From the NCBI RefSeq assembly GCF_014203275.1, contig NZ_JACHIP010000019.1, positions 1 through 48,969 of the forward strand: a stretch of DNA of 48,969 bases, given 5' to 3'. The notes under the pieces were generated by a model. The model saw only the letters and a list, made by a program, of their open reading frames with translations, searched no databases and had not been told where the DNA came from. Positions 41,940-48,822 of this stretch are shown in pieces. This stretch comes from Granulicella aggregans. Its GTDB lineage: Bacteria; Acidobacteriota; Terriglobia; Terriglobales; Acidobacteriaceae. The position numbers and the translations under genes are program-made. Each line of letters opens with the position of its first letter. Positions within the stretch are counted from its first letter, which is position 1.

Positions 41940-42066
41940 GCCTGTTGCACAAACCTGTCGCCACTGGAAAGGCAATCGCAATAGGCTTCTGCAACCCAGA
42001 AATGACGGTTTTCGACTCGGTAACGCACCCTCGCACAAACGTTCGTTTGCGCAACAGATACACGAT

Positions 42067-42095
42067 TGCCTTGTCCGCCCTACTGTGCTATTACT
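42067..42095 (+). promoter_or_regulatory. Promoter of GntR-ABC operon
   Basis: TTGCCT, 17 bp, TATTAC. The predicted transcript start falls within a few bases of the GTG at 42104, so the regulator could be translated from a leaderless mRNA. ACTGTGCTAT and TATAACAGT form an inverted repeat over the -10, as expected for the GntR operator. Farther upstream, CAAACG-TT-CGTTTG (about 42035-42048) is another inverted repeat. Confidence 0.5.
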
Positions 42096-42103
42096 CTATA
42101 ACA

Positions 42104-42490
42104 GTGTTTCGCAAACCAAATCCGTCGTCGGGCATTCCTATCTACGTTCAGCTCAAAGAACAAATTAGGCATGTCATTGAAACCGGTGCCCTCTCTCCCG
42201 GAGATCAGTTGCCGGGCATCCGCAGCCTGGCCGAAGCTCTTGTCATCAACCCCAACACTGTCATAAAGGTCTATCGCGAGCTGGAGAACGAAGGAGTTCT
42301 CGATATAAGGCACGGACTCGGAGCGTTCGTAACGACCCGGCCCCGCAGTCTATCCGGTGCTGAGGGGATGCGAGACGCCCAGCAGCTGGTTCGTGATTTT
42401 ATCGACACTTTGAAAAAGCAAGGTCTGAACGAAGGCGAGATTCGACGACTCTTTGAAGCCGAATTCGCCGAAGAGCTTCAAGGGAGGTAG
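42104..42490 (+). CDS. GntR-family (YtrA-type) regulator
   Basis: 128 aa from the GTG at 42104; the frame continues upstream to 41945 but that part has no GntR similarity. The winged helix is textbook: SGIPIYVQLKEQIRHVIETGALSPGDQLPGIRSLAEALVINPNTVIKVYRELENEGVLDIRHGLGAFV. The short C-terminal helical region (about 45 residues) marks the YtrA subfamily, which controls adjacent ABC-2 transporters and responds to envelope-acting compounds. It precedes the ATPase gene by 2 bp. Confidence 0.92.
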   Translation: MFRKPNPSSGIPIYVQLKEQIRHVIETGALSPGDQLPGIRSLAEALVINPNTVIKVYRELENEGVLDIRHGLGAFVTTRPRSLSGAEGMRDAQQLVRDFIDTLKKQGLNEGEIRRLFEAEFAEELQGR

Positions 42491-42492
42491 TC

Positions 42493-43383
42493 GTGGCCGC
42501 AGTCATCGAAACGATCGATCTGAGAAAAACATATGGAAAGCAGCAGGCCGTTCGTGGTCTGAGTCTCTCGGTTGAGGCCGGCTCCGTATGTGCTTTTCTT
42601 GGCCAAAACGGTGCAGGAAAAAGCTCGACGATCAAGATGCTACTCGGAATGATTCACCCTACGTCAGGCAGTGGCAGCATCCTCGGACACCGCATCGATA
42701 GAGAGAGGGAGAGTCTGTTAATTCGTCAAAAAGTAGCCTTCGTGGCGGAGGATAAGCGGCTTTACGACTACATGAGCGTCGCCCAGATCATTCACTTCAC
42801 GAAGTCATTCTTTCCTGGATGGAATCACGCCCTCGAAGCGCGCCTCCTGGAGCAGTTTGAGCTCCCTCCCGATCGCAAGATCCGGCAGCTATCGAAGGGC
42901 ATGCGAACAAAACTCGCTTTGCTTCTTGGCTTCGCCCGTGGCTGCGAACTCTTGATACTGGATGAGCCTACAGAAGGGCTAGACCCTGTAGCCATCGAAG
43001 ACGTGCTTCAGATTGTTGTGTCGCTCGCGGCCCAAGGGACAACCATCTTCTTCTCATCCCATCAGATTGCGGAGGTCGAACAGGTAGCGGATCACATTCT
43101 GATGATTGACCATGGCAAGCTTGTGCTCAATGCGTCAGTGGACCAGGTCAAGGAGCAGTACCGGCACATTCAGGCGGTCTTCCCGGAACCGGTCGAAGAG
43201 CGTGACTTCAGGGTGCCGGGGATAGAAAAGGTTCGCATAGAAGGGCGAACAGCTTCGTTCGTCGCCAGCCACAACGTGGACTCTATCGTCGAGCATGTTC
43301 GCATGCTCCATGCGAGAACCGTCGATGTTCTACCCATCTCGTTGAAGGAAATCTTCCTTGAGAAGGTGAAGGCCAGATCATGA
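42493..43383 (+). CDS. ABC transporter ATP-binding protein
   Basis: 296 aa from a GTG with AGGGAGG upstream. Walker A is GQNGAGKS, the signature is LSKGMRTKLALLLG, Walker B is LLILDEPTEGLDP and the switch His is SSHQIAEVE. The C-terminal 80 residues form the small extra domain common in ABC-2 exporters. It energises the two permeases encoded downstream, the first of which overlaps it by 4 bp. The substrate may be an antimicrobial peptide, as for YtrBCEF-type systems, but this is inference. Confidence 0.94.
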   Translation: MAAVIETIDLRKTYGKQQAVRGLSLSVEAGSVCAFLGQNGAGKSSTIKMLLGMIHPTSGSGSILGHRIDRERESLLIRQKVAFVAEDKRLYDYMSVAQIIHFTKSFFPGWNHALEARLLEQFELPPDRKIRQLSKGMRTKLALLLGFARGCELLILDEPTEGLDPVAIEDVLQIVVSLAAQGTTIFFSSHQIAEVEQVADHILMIDHGKLVLNASVDQVKEQYRHIQAVFPEPVEERDFRVPGIEKVRIEGRTASFVASHNVDSIVEHVRMLHARTVDVLPISLKEIFLEKVKARS

Positions 43384-44171
43384 GAATGCTTCTTTACAAG
43401 GCTTGGATCGAGACCCGAGTCCGCTTCTTTACTGGCCTTCTTGCTGCAGCCATCGTCTGTATCTTTTACATGCAGCAGCACGCTTGGCTAGTCAGCATGT
43501 GGACGGGGGAATTGCAAAACCCTCATGGCTACCATATGAAATGGATGCCACTTGGCATTCATGAATACGGCTGGTATCTCTGGCACTACCTTTACGATAA
43601 CTACCTGCAACAGGTTTGGGCCTTGTTTGCCATCCTGTTTGCGTTTGGCGGATTGGTTCGCGAGCGCAACGGCGGAACGGTTTTGTTCAGCCTGGGCCTA
43701 CCGGTCAGCCGACGACAGTGGCTCTTCACGAGATTGGCGGTAGCGCTGTTTGAGAGCATTGCTCTGAGTCTCTTCGCCGTACTCGTGGTCATCGTCGGCT
43801 CTCTCGTAATTCATCAAACCTGTTCACTCTCACAGCTGCTTTTGCATACTGCGCTCATGGTTGCCGCTGGTGTTTTCCTGATCGCTTTCGGCAATCTCTG
43901 TTACACGCTCTTTCCGGGCAACTATATGAGCCTCATTCTTACTCTGGCCGTCCTCGGAGCGCCTTACCTTTGGCTTCAGACCTATATGCAACACATGCGC
44001 TACGTCGGGCACTCCACATGGTTGGGGTACCTGGACTTCGCGCACGCCATGGCCGGTCCATGGCAGTTGAGCTGGAGTGCGACACCATGGACGATTCTCC
44101 TCGTAACGTGGATGCTCACAGCAGCTTTGCTCGCGGCCACTGTCGCCCATGGAGATCACATTGACTACTGA
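43380..44171 (+). CDS. ABC-2 type permease, first
   Basis: 263 aa with about six hydrophobic helices (FFTGLLAAAIVCIFYM, QVWALFAILFAFGGL, ALFESIALSLFAVLVVIVGSLVI, LLHTALMVAAGVFLIAF, MSLILTLAVLGAPYLWL, WTILLVTWMLTAALLAATVA). LVRERNGGTVLFSLGLPVSRRQWLFTR is the cytoplasmic motif seen in ABC-2 permeases of YtrC/YtrD type. The start overlaps the ATPase stop (ATGA) and the end overlaps the second permease. Confidence 0.86.
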   Translation: MRMLLYKAWIETRVRFFTGLLAAAIVCIFYMQQHAWLVSMWTGELQNPHGYHMKWMPLGIHEYGWYLWHYLYDNYLQQVWALFAILFAFGGLVRERNGGTVLFSLGLPVSRRQWLFTRLAVALFESIALSLFAVLVVIVGSLVIHQTCSLSQLLLHTALMVAAGVFLIAFGNLCYTLFPGNYMSLILTLAVLGAPYLWLQTYMQHMRYVGHSTWLGYLDFAHAMAGPWQLSWSATPWTILLVTWMLTAALLAATVAHGDHIDY

Positions 44172-44949
44172 TGCTCTTAGGCGACGCAATGACTTTGTAT
44201 CTGGCAGGCCCGCCCTCCTACATAAAGCCTGGCGAGAATCTCGTGGGCGCTTTTTCTGCTCCCTCGTGCTGTTGGCATCGTTGGTTTTCTATGCAGTGCT
44301 TACCAGCCCCGGATTTCTTGCCCGCTACAACACACGCTTTCCTGACAAGCCGCTGCTCTACTCGGCCTATGTTTGGTCAGGTCTGTTCCACTACGCCCTA
44401 CAAGGATTGTGGATTTTGGCGGCCTTTATCGTTGCCCTCGGAGGGCTGACAAGGGAAAGAACAACCGGCGTTGCCCTCTTTACACTTGCTCTGCCGGTCA
44501 GGCGGCTCGATCTCTTCCTCGCCCGCGCCTCCATAGCGTGGGCCGAGGCAATCGCATTTGGTTTGGGCTCGGCCATTCTCATCCCAGCGCTGTCAGCAAT
44601 CATTGGCGAATCCTATCCATTCCTTCAAGCGTTAGCGTTCGGGGCGTGGATGGGCGTAACGGGTCTTGTGATCGTAACCTTTGGATTGTTGCTGTCGGAA
44701 ATGTTCGAGGGAGAGTTCACCGCTCCGGTCGTTGGCCTTTGCACACTCACCGCAGTGTTTCTCGGCTATCGAGGACATGCGCTTCAGGGCTGGAACGTCT
44801 TCGACGTGATGAGCGCTACAGCCTCAATCGATTCGAAAACCCAGTTGCTAACAGGAACGTTTCATTGGCTCGGCCTAGCCATTTGTCTCTTGATCTCTTT
44901 GATCTTGCTATTAGTCGCAGGCGCGGTCATCAAGATTCGTGACTTCTAA
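44149..44949 (+). CDS. ABC-2 type permease, second
   Basis: 266 aa, start overlapping the first permease by 23 bp. It shows the same organisation, with LTRERTTGVALFTLALPVRRLDLFLAR matching the first permease's loop, so the two probably form a heterodimer. Hydrophobic helices include FFCSLVLLASLVFYAVL, GLWILAAFIVALGGL, GLVIVTFGLLLSEMF and GLAICLLISLILLLVAGAVI. The stop is 4 bp before the right inverted repeat, so the module fills the transposable element exactly. Confidence 0.86.
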   Translation: MEITLTTDALRRRNDFVSGRPALLHKAWRESRGRFFCSLVLLASLVFYAVLTSPGFLARYNTRFPDKPLLYSAYVWSGLFHYALQGLWILAAFIVALGGLTRERTTGVALFTLALPVRRLDLFLARASIAWAEAIAFGLGSAILIPALSAIIGESYPFLQALAFGAWMGVTGLVIVTFGLLLSEMFEGEFTAPVVGLCTLTAVFLGYRGHALQGWNVFDVMSATASIDSKTQLLTGTFHWLGLAICLLISLILLLVAGAVIKIRDF

Positions 44950-44953
44950 GACG

Positions 44954-44990
44954 CTTAGCGTACGATTTCTGACGTTTGGTGTAGTGACCC
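44954..44990 (-). repeat. Tn3-type terminal inverted repeat, right (B)
   Basis: Inverted copy of 41903-41939; inner end CTTAGCGTACGAT, outer end GGTGTAGTGACCC, followed by the target-duplication copy CCTTTAT. Confidence 0.85.
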
Positions 44991-44992
44991 CC

Positions 44993-45150
44993 TTTATGTC
45001 TTTGTGTCTTTACATAAATATCCCGCCGTCGAGGGCTGGGGGATGTGGAAGACGCCGGCAGCATTGGCGTCTGCCAAGGAGCGGTGCGAAGGGTGGGACA
45101 GCTTTACCGTTCCGTGCTTTGCACGACTCCGGCATTTCCACGACTGCCGA
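44993..45150 (+). ncRNA. Structured element, copy 2, upstream of APH gene
   Basis: Homologous to 23431-23590. Promoter-like TTTATG-N16-TAAATA at 44993-45020, hairpin GACGCC/GGCGTC at 45051-45071, and a 53-nt hairpin at 45078-45130. Relative to copy 1, one G-U pair becomes G-C, the inner stem pair G-C becomes G-U, and one outer pair is lost. Here it forms the 5' leader of the APH-family gene. The Tn3-type element is inserted right at its -35 box. Confidence 0.45.
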
Positions 45151-45192
45151 GAATGCGACATTTCAGGAGCAATTAGAATTTCCACGAGGATT

Positions 45193-45990
45193 ATGTCAGA
45201 ACAAGAAGAACAGCTTACGGGTGGCAACACCGCCGAATCAGTTGTTCGGCTTGGATCGACTGTGCGCAAACCTGTGACATCCTCTACTCCTGCCGTACAC
45301 AGTCTCTTGGCATATCTTCAGGCTGTAGGCTTCGAAGCATCTCCAGCCGCTCTCGGAATAGACGAGCAAGGGCGACAGGTCTTGGAGTTTGTACAAGGTT
45401 CGTTGTGGAGCAGCGTTGGAACTCACACACAAACTGATTTTCGCCGCGTCGGCACCATCATCAGGACTTTGCACGACGCAGCCGCCTCATTCCAAATGCC
45501 CGAAGAGGCTCAATGGAACGTCCGCTATGAGCCGGACGAACGTGATCTCATTTGCCACAATGATCTGGCACCATGGAATTTGGTTTGTGGCGCTGACCGG
45601 TGGGTTTTCATTGATTGGGACGCTGCTGCGCCCGCCACCCGATTATGGGACTTGGCGTGGGCTTCAATAGCGTTCCCACCATTTGAACCTCAATGCGAGC
45701 TTCCGAGGGCCGCAACTGCCATGCATGCACTCTTGGATGGGTATCGTCTTCAGCGGTCCAGCTACGGCAAGCTCATAAAGCTAATGGTTAAGAGAGCCCG
45801 AGCGGAGCATGACTTCATTGTTGAGGGTGCCCAAAAGGGACAGGAACCCTGGGCTCGACTTTACGTTGAGGAACACCACCGATATTGGGGTCCGGTATCG
45901 GATTACATCGACCAGAATGCTTCAGCCTTAGAAGAATTGCTCGCCTCTTTGAAGGGGTCCCTACACCAAACGTCAAAAATCGAACGCTAG
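45193..45990 (+). CDS. APH-family phosphotransferase, 3' end in Tn3 repeat
   Basis: 265 aa from the ATG at 45193 (site ACGAGGA); the frame is open upstream through the structured leader, which is rejected as coding. Catalytic loop ICHNDLAPWNLVCG and metal site VFIDWDAAAPATRLWDLAW are those of the aminoglycoside/choline phosphotransferase fold. The N-lobe is short, as in several small APH-family proteins. The last dozen residues (SLHQTSKIER) and the stop are encoded by a Tn3-type inverted repeat, so the natural C-terminus has been replaced. Substrate unknown; resistance should not be assumed. Confidence 0.82.
   Translation: MSEQEEQLTGGNTAESVVRLGSTVRKPVTSSTPAVHSLLAYLQAVGFEASPAALGIDEQGRQVLEFVQGSLWSSVGTHTQTDFRRVGTIIRTLHDAAASFQMPEEAQWNVRYEPDERDLICHNDLAPWNLVCGADRWVFIDWDAAAPATRLWDLAWASIAFPPFEPQCELPRAATAMHALLDGYRLQRSSYGKLIKLMVKRARAEHDFIVEGAQKGQEPWARLYVEEHHRYWGPVSDYIDQNASALEELLASLKGSLHQTSKIER
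45955..45990 (+). repeat. Tn3-type inverted repeat, third copy (C)
   Basis: Same orientation as the left repeat A, with outer end GGGTCCCTACACC and inner end ATCGAACGCTAG. No partner to its right was found, so it is probably the left end of a deleted element. Confidence 0.75.
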
Positions 45991-46113
45991 CGAATTGAGG
46001 CAGAACCGGCAAAGTGGCGTGAGCGGCGTTTATCAGGACAGACATTGGCGGAATACCTGAACATGCTTAATTATGATCCCCTATAGTAGCTGGCATCTGG
46101 AAAGGAGCACGGA
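45991..46113. other. Remnant DNA inside repeat C and hydrolase promoter
   Basis: Reading on from the repeat, 31 codons (RIEAEPAKWRERRLSGQTLAEYL...) end at TAG near 46086; this may be a transposon-gene fragment. A promoter-like TTGGCG, 17 bp, TAATTA lies at 46045-46073, suitably placed for the downstream hydrolase. Confidence 0.4.
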
Positions 46114-47151
46114 TTGTCTCGTCTTTGGAGAGTAGGCACTTATTGCGTGTTGTTTCCCGCGTTTACGCTTTTTATCCCGACTGTAATCCCGTCTGATTGC
46201 TTTGCCCAAAGCACGGTGACCTCTTTTCACACGATCGTAGCTGCGAAACCAGACGAGGATGTCGCAGCCCCATGCCAGTACGATCTGCGAATCTTGTCAG
46301 AAGCCAAACCAATTCGTGGATTGTTTGTGGTCTTCGAACGAGGCCCCGAGCTACAACATTTTTACGAGGAACCCGAGGTTGCGGCTTTCGCAAGAAAACA
46401 CGATTTGGCAATGCTCATGCCGATGGGGTGCCCTTCAACAAAAAATAATGGAGACCTCGATGTCGATCCAGATCATGGTCTCGGCCGAAGTTTGTTGACG
46501 GCCATCGACCAGTTATCTGTGACAACGAATCATCTGGAACTGAAGACTGCCCCTCTCCTGCTCATGGGTTTTTCGGGAGCGGGTGCGCTTGTGGGCAGGC
46601 TTGTAGGTTTCGCTCCTGACCGAATCGAAGCAGCAATTGTGTCTCACGGTGGGCAGGGCGCTCCATTGGGACTCGATACCATCAGCCTCTCAGGCGCTGC
46701 CTTGAAGATTCCGGTACTTATTCTGGTCGGGGGCAAAGACGAGATTGTGGGAACAGAAACGCCCTATTCGTACTTTTCCAAGCATTGGGGGCGGGGCGCT
46801 CCATGGCTCTTCGCTACCCAGAACGATGCGAATCATTTTTGCAATGAGGATGCGACCGAGCTCATCCTCGCGTGGCTAAACGCAATTCTGGACAACTCTG
46901 GATCGAAACGAGCCTCAGCCGTAGTAAATAAAAACAGTGGCTACTATGCGTTTTTTCGCAAAGAACCGACTGGACTCCTCACCAATAGCCACGTGCCGCT
47001 TATGGGAGCAGTAGATCTACGGTACGCACAGCCCTCTGAAGTTCCTCCGATAGACGCGGTTCCTGCCGGTTGGCTCCCCTCTAGGGACGTTGCGTTAAGT
47101 TGGGAGCGCTTCGCCACATTACCTGACCATCACGCAACCGTGAAACCATGA
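46114..47151 (+). CDS. Secreted alpha/beta hydrolase
   Basis: 345 aa from a TTG with a strong GGAAAGGAG site. Signal peptide: VGTYCVLFPAFTLFIPTVIPSDCFAQ. The nucleophile elbow is LLMGFSGAGALVG (G-x-S-x-G), the acid is in VLILVGGKDEIVG, and the His is in NDANHFCNED. The arrangement is that of PHB depolymerase/esterase-like periplasmic hydrolases. Substrate unknown. It stands alone downstream of the third Tn3-type repeat and upstream of a non-coding stretch. Confidence 0.8.
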   Translation: MSRLWRVGTYCVLFPAFTLFIPTVIPSDCFAQSTVTSFHTIVAAKPDEDVAAPCQYDLRILSEAKPIRGLFVVFERGPELQHFYEEPEVAAFARKHDLAMLMPMGCPSTKNNGDLDVDPDHGLGRSLLTAIDQLSVTTNHLELKTAPLLLMGFSGAGALVGRLVGFAPDRIEAAIVSHGGQGAPLGLDTISLSGAALKIPVLILVGGKDEIVGTETPYSYFSKHWGRGAPWLFATQNDANHFCNEDATELILAWLNAILDNSGSKRASAVVNKNSGYYAFFRKEPTGLLTNSHVPLMGAVDLRYAQPSEVPPIDAVPAGWLPSRDVALSWERFATLPDHHATVKP

Positions 47152-47377
47152 CGCACTGCTGTCGTCGTGTCTCCGGCCGAGAAGGTGGACTGAGAGCGGT
47201 GCGTTCCTTGCGCTATACTATGTAAGCGTGTTGTTATCAATTACTTACGTCTGATAAGCGTAATTACGTATAGTCAATCGCGGGTTAATAGCATTATCAG
47301 ACCTATGCTCCTTCGAGGACCTAAACAGTCGATCCTCCGCTGACGCGAAGGATCGCTTTACTGCTCTGATTTCCTCG
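47152..47377. other. Intergenic region with TTACGTA motifs
   Basis: 226 bp between the hydrolase and HU genes. It includes TTACTTACGTC and TAATTACGTATAG (about 47240-47276), resembling the TACGTA motifs in the ssb, ardC and parA control regions, and the HU terminator at its right end. Confidence 0.4.
47330..47355 (-). terminator. Terminator of HU gene
   Basis: 11-bp stem (CGATCCTTCGC against GCGGAGGATCG, one G-U pair), 4-nt loop, then ACTGTTT on the minus strand, 22 bp after the HU stop. The T-run is short. Confidence 0.55.
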
Positions 47378-47755
47378 TTACTTCATGGGTGCGATCAGGT
47401 CCTTGGCTGCCTTCGCAACCCGGAACTTGACGGCCGTCTTGGCTTTGATCTTGATCGCTTCACCTGTCTGAGGGTTACGGCCGATACGAGCCGCCCGTTG
47501 AGCCTTCACCAGCTTACCGAGGCCAGGGATCGTGAACTCGCCGTTCTTCTTGGTCTCCTGGATAGCAGTCGACGCGAGGAAATCGAGGAACGCCGCTGTC
47601 TGCTTCGACGACAACTCCATCTTCTCTGCGACTAATTTGACCAGCTCTGATTTCGTCATCTTCTTGGTGGAGCTCGTCTTCTTCGCTGGAGCGGCGCTGC
47701 TCTTTGCCGCCACGGGAGCAGCGGTCTTCTTTGCGGGTGCTTTCTTCGTTGCCAT
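47378..47755 (-). CDS. HU-family DNA-binding protein with basic tail
   Basis: 125 aa. The HU core (residues about 33-125) is normal: MTKSELVKLVAEKMELSSKQTAAFLDFL, GEFTIPGLGKLVKAQRAARIGRNPQTGE and IKIKAKTAVKFRVAKAAKDL, with the DNA-bending arm including RNPQTGE. It is preceded by about 32 residues rich in Lys, Ala, Pro and Ser, like histone tails, which compact DNA and are found in some soil phyla. Ribosome site GAGGA. It lies 30 bp downstream of the small basic protein and is probably co-transcribed with it. Confidence 0.93.
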   Translation of the reverse strand: MATKKAPAKKTAAPVAAKSSAAPAKKTSSTKKMTKSELVKLVAEKMELSSKQTAAFLDFLASTAIQETKKNGEFTIPGLGKLVKAQRAARIGRNPQTGEAIKIKAKTAVKFRVAKAAKDLIAPMK

Positions 47756-47785
47756 GGAATCCTCAAGGTCGAACGGGTTAGTAGG

Positions 47786-47989
47786 TCACTTCTGCTTCGC
47801 TGGGGTCTTCTTGGAGGCCGCTTTCTTTGCTGGAACCGCAGTTCCCTCCTTTGGAGGTGAGACGTAAGCAATGACGGACGCGCCGAGCTCACGCGTTTCT
47901 GCGGTCGTCAACATGCTAGGCGATTTCAGCGCTTTCTGGGCGAGCTTCTTGATCTTAGGAGATGTGATTGCTGCAGCTGCTTTGGGCAT
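47786..47989 (-). CDS. Small basic protein upstream of HU
   Basis: 67 aa, MPKAAAAITSPKIKKLAQKALKSPSMLTTAETRELGASVIAYV, ending in a Lys/Ala/Pro/Ser-rich tail much like the HU N-terminus. The helix KKLAQKALKSPS followed by TTAETRELGASVIAY suggests a small DNA- or RNA-associated fold. No family name. Same strand and close spacing make it an HU operon partner, perhaps another nucleoid protein. Confidence 0.6.
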   Translation of the reverse strand: MPKAAAAITSPKIKKLAQKALKSPSMLTTAETRELGASVIAYVSPPKEGTAVPAKKAASKKTPAKQK

Positions 47990-48033
47990 CTCGTCATTCT
48001 ACGTCCTAGAGCTCCCTGAAGTTTTCAGAAGAG

Positions 48034-48696
48034 GTGCTTAAACATCACGGGGACAGATATGCTGTACCCGTGCGTAAAGCGATAGCCAACACATCGGAAC
48101 GACGCAAAGAGGCTCAGCACATAGGCATTCGCGTCGATTTTGAATTCAGTATCGCCCAGGATCTTGGAGATCCCAGCGATTTCATCACTGTTTATCACGG
48201 AAGCGCCATCGCAACGATGAACGATGAAAGTGAGCGCAAGATTGGAAAAGTCACGATCTACATTGTTGAGCGCGGACGCATCGTTAATGAAGAAGTGTCT
48301 CTCTTCGAGGTCATGGATTCCCTTGATGGAGATAGTTGTGATTGCTTTGCGAACCTATTCGATCACAAGACTGAAGAGCTTAAGCCGGTCGTTCAGCATT
48401 TGCTTTCCGAAGATCGGTCCCTTGACTGGGACCTGATGCTGATTGAGCATCTTGAACTCGATCAGGAGTACCGTGGACAAGGCATAGGAAAGGAAATTGC
48501 TCTCATGGCTATTCGAAGACTTGGAGCTAACTGCGGTGTCATCACTTGCGTCCCAGTTCCTTTGCAATTTACTGGTAGATGTGAAGACCAAAATCCCCGA
48601 GGAAAACGGCCAGCGCAGCAACGAGTGAGGCAATTCTGGGAAGAGGTAGGGTTTGTTCGGGTTCCTGCGAGTGATTACTACGTATGGCCCGAATGA
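48034..48696 (+). CDS. GNAT-like acetyltransferase
   Basis: 220 aa from a GTG at 48034; its ribosome site is poor and a GTG at 48070 is possible. The acetyl-CoA motif is in LIEHLELDQEYRGQGIGKEIALMAIRRLG (R-G-Q-G-I-G), followed by a strand (GVITCVPVPLQF) and the C-terminal REFWEEVGFVRV-like segment (VRQFWEEVGFVRVPASDYYVW), both typical of GNAT enzymes. The N-terminal half is less typical and includes an acidic, Cys-containing loop (DSLDGDSCDCFANLF). Substrate unknown. Divergent from the small basic protein. Confidence 0.7.
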   Translation: MLKHHGDRYAVPVRKAIANTSERRKEAQHIGIRVDFEFSIAQDLGDPSDFITVYHGSAIATMNDESERKIGKVTIYIVERGRIVNEEVSLFEVMDSLDGDSCDCFANLFDHKTEELKPVVQHLLSEDRSLDWDLMLIEHLELDQEYRGQGIGKEIALMAIRRLGANCGVITCVPVPLQFTGRCEDQNPRGKRPAQQRVRQFWEEVGFVRVPASDYYVWPE

Positions 48697-48822
48697 GCCG
48701 CTAAGCCTCCTCAGGTCCGAGCGACAGTGCCGGGATAAAAGCTTCCACATCCTAAAGTTCGCAATGATTGACGAGTTTCAGGACCACGTCAGGTGCCAGA
48801 GATGTGTTTGTCGCCTAAGCCA

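Larger units (their letters stand above)
41898..44997. mobile_element. Tn3-type passenger element (GntR-ABC), no transposase
   Basis: Bounded by inverted repeats at 41903-41939 and 44954-44990 that match over 37 bp with about three differences. Their inner ends read ATCGTACGCTAAG, the hallmark of Tn3-family 38-bp ends. CCTTTAT directly flanks both outer ends (41896-41902 and 44991-44997), giving a target duplication of 5 to 7 bp. Inside are only a GntR regulator, an ABC ATPase and two permeases: neither transposase nor resolvase. It would have to move using a Tn3 transposase encoded elsewhere. Confidence 0.82.

Noticed and set aside
44993..45192. N-terminal 63-residue extension of the APH-family protein
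   Set aside because: It is encoded entirely by the structured repeat, which also occurs at 23.4 kb without any gene behind it.
41903..45990. IS66-type ends for the three inverted repeats
   Set aside because: CTTAGCG slightly resembles IS66 GTAAGCG, but the 37-38 bp length, G-rich outer end, inner ATCGTACGCTAAG and flanking short duplication fit the Tn3 family much better.
44954..45990. Element bounded by repeats B and C carrying the APH gene
   Set aside because: With the G-rich end as outer terminus, B and C both have their inner sides facing away from this segment, so they do not bracket it.
48355..48750. 131-aa minus-strand ORF
   Set aside because: It is the opposite frame of the GNAT-like gene, with no ribosome site and no recognisable sequence.
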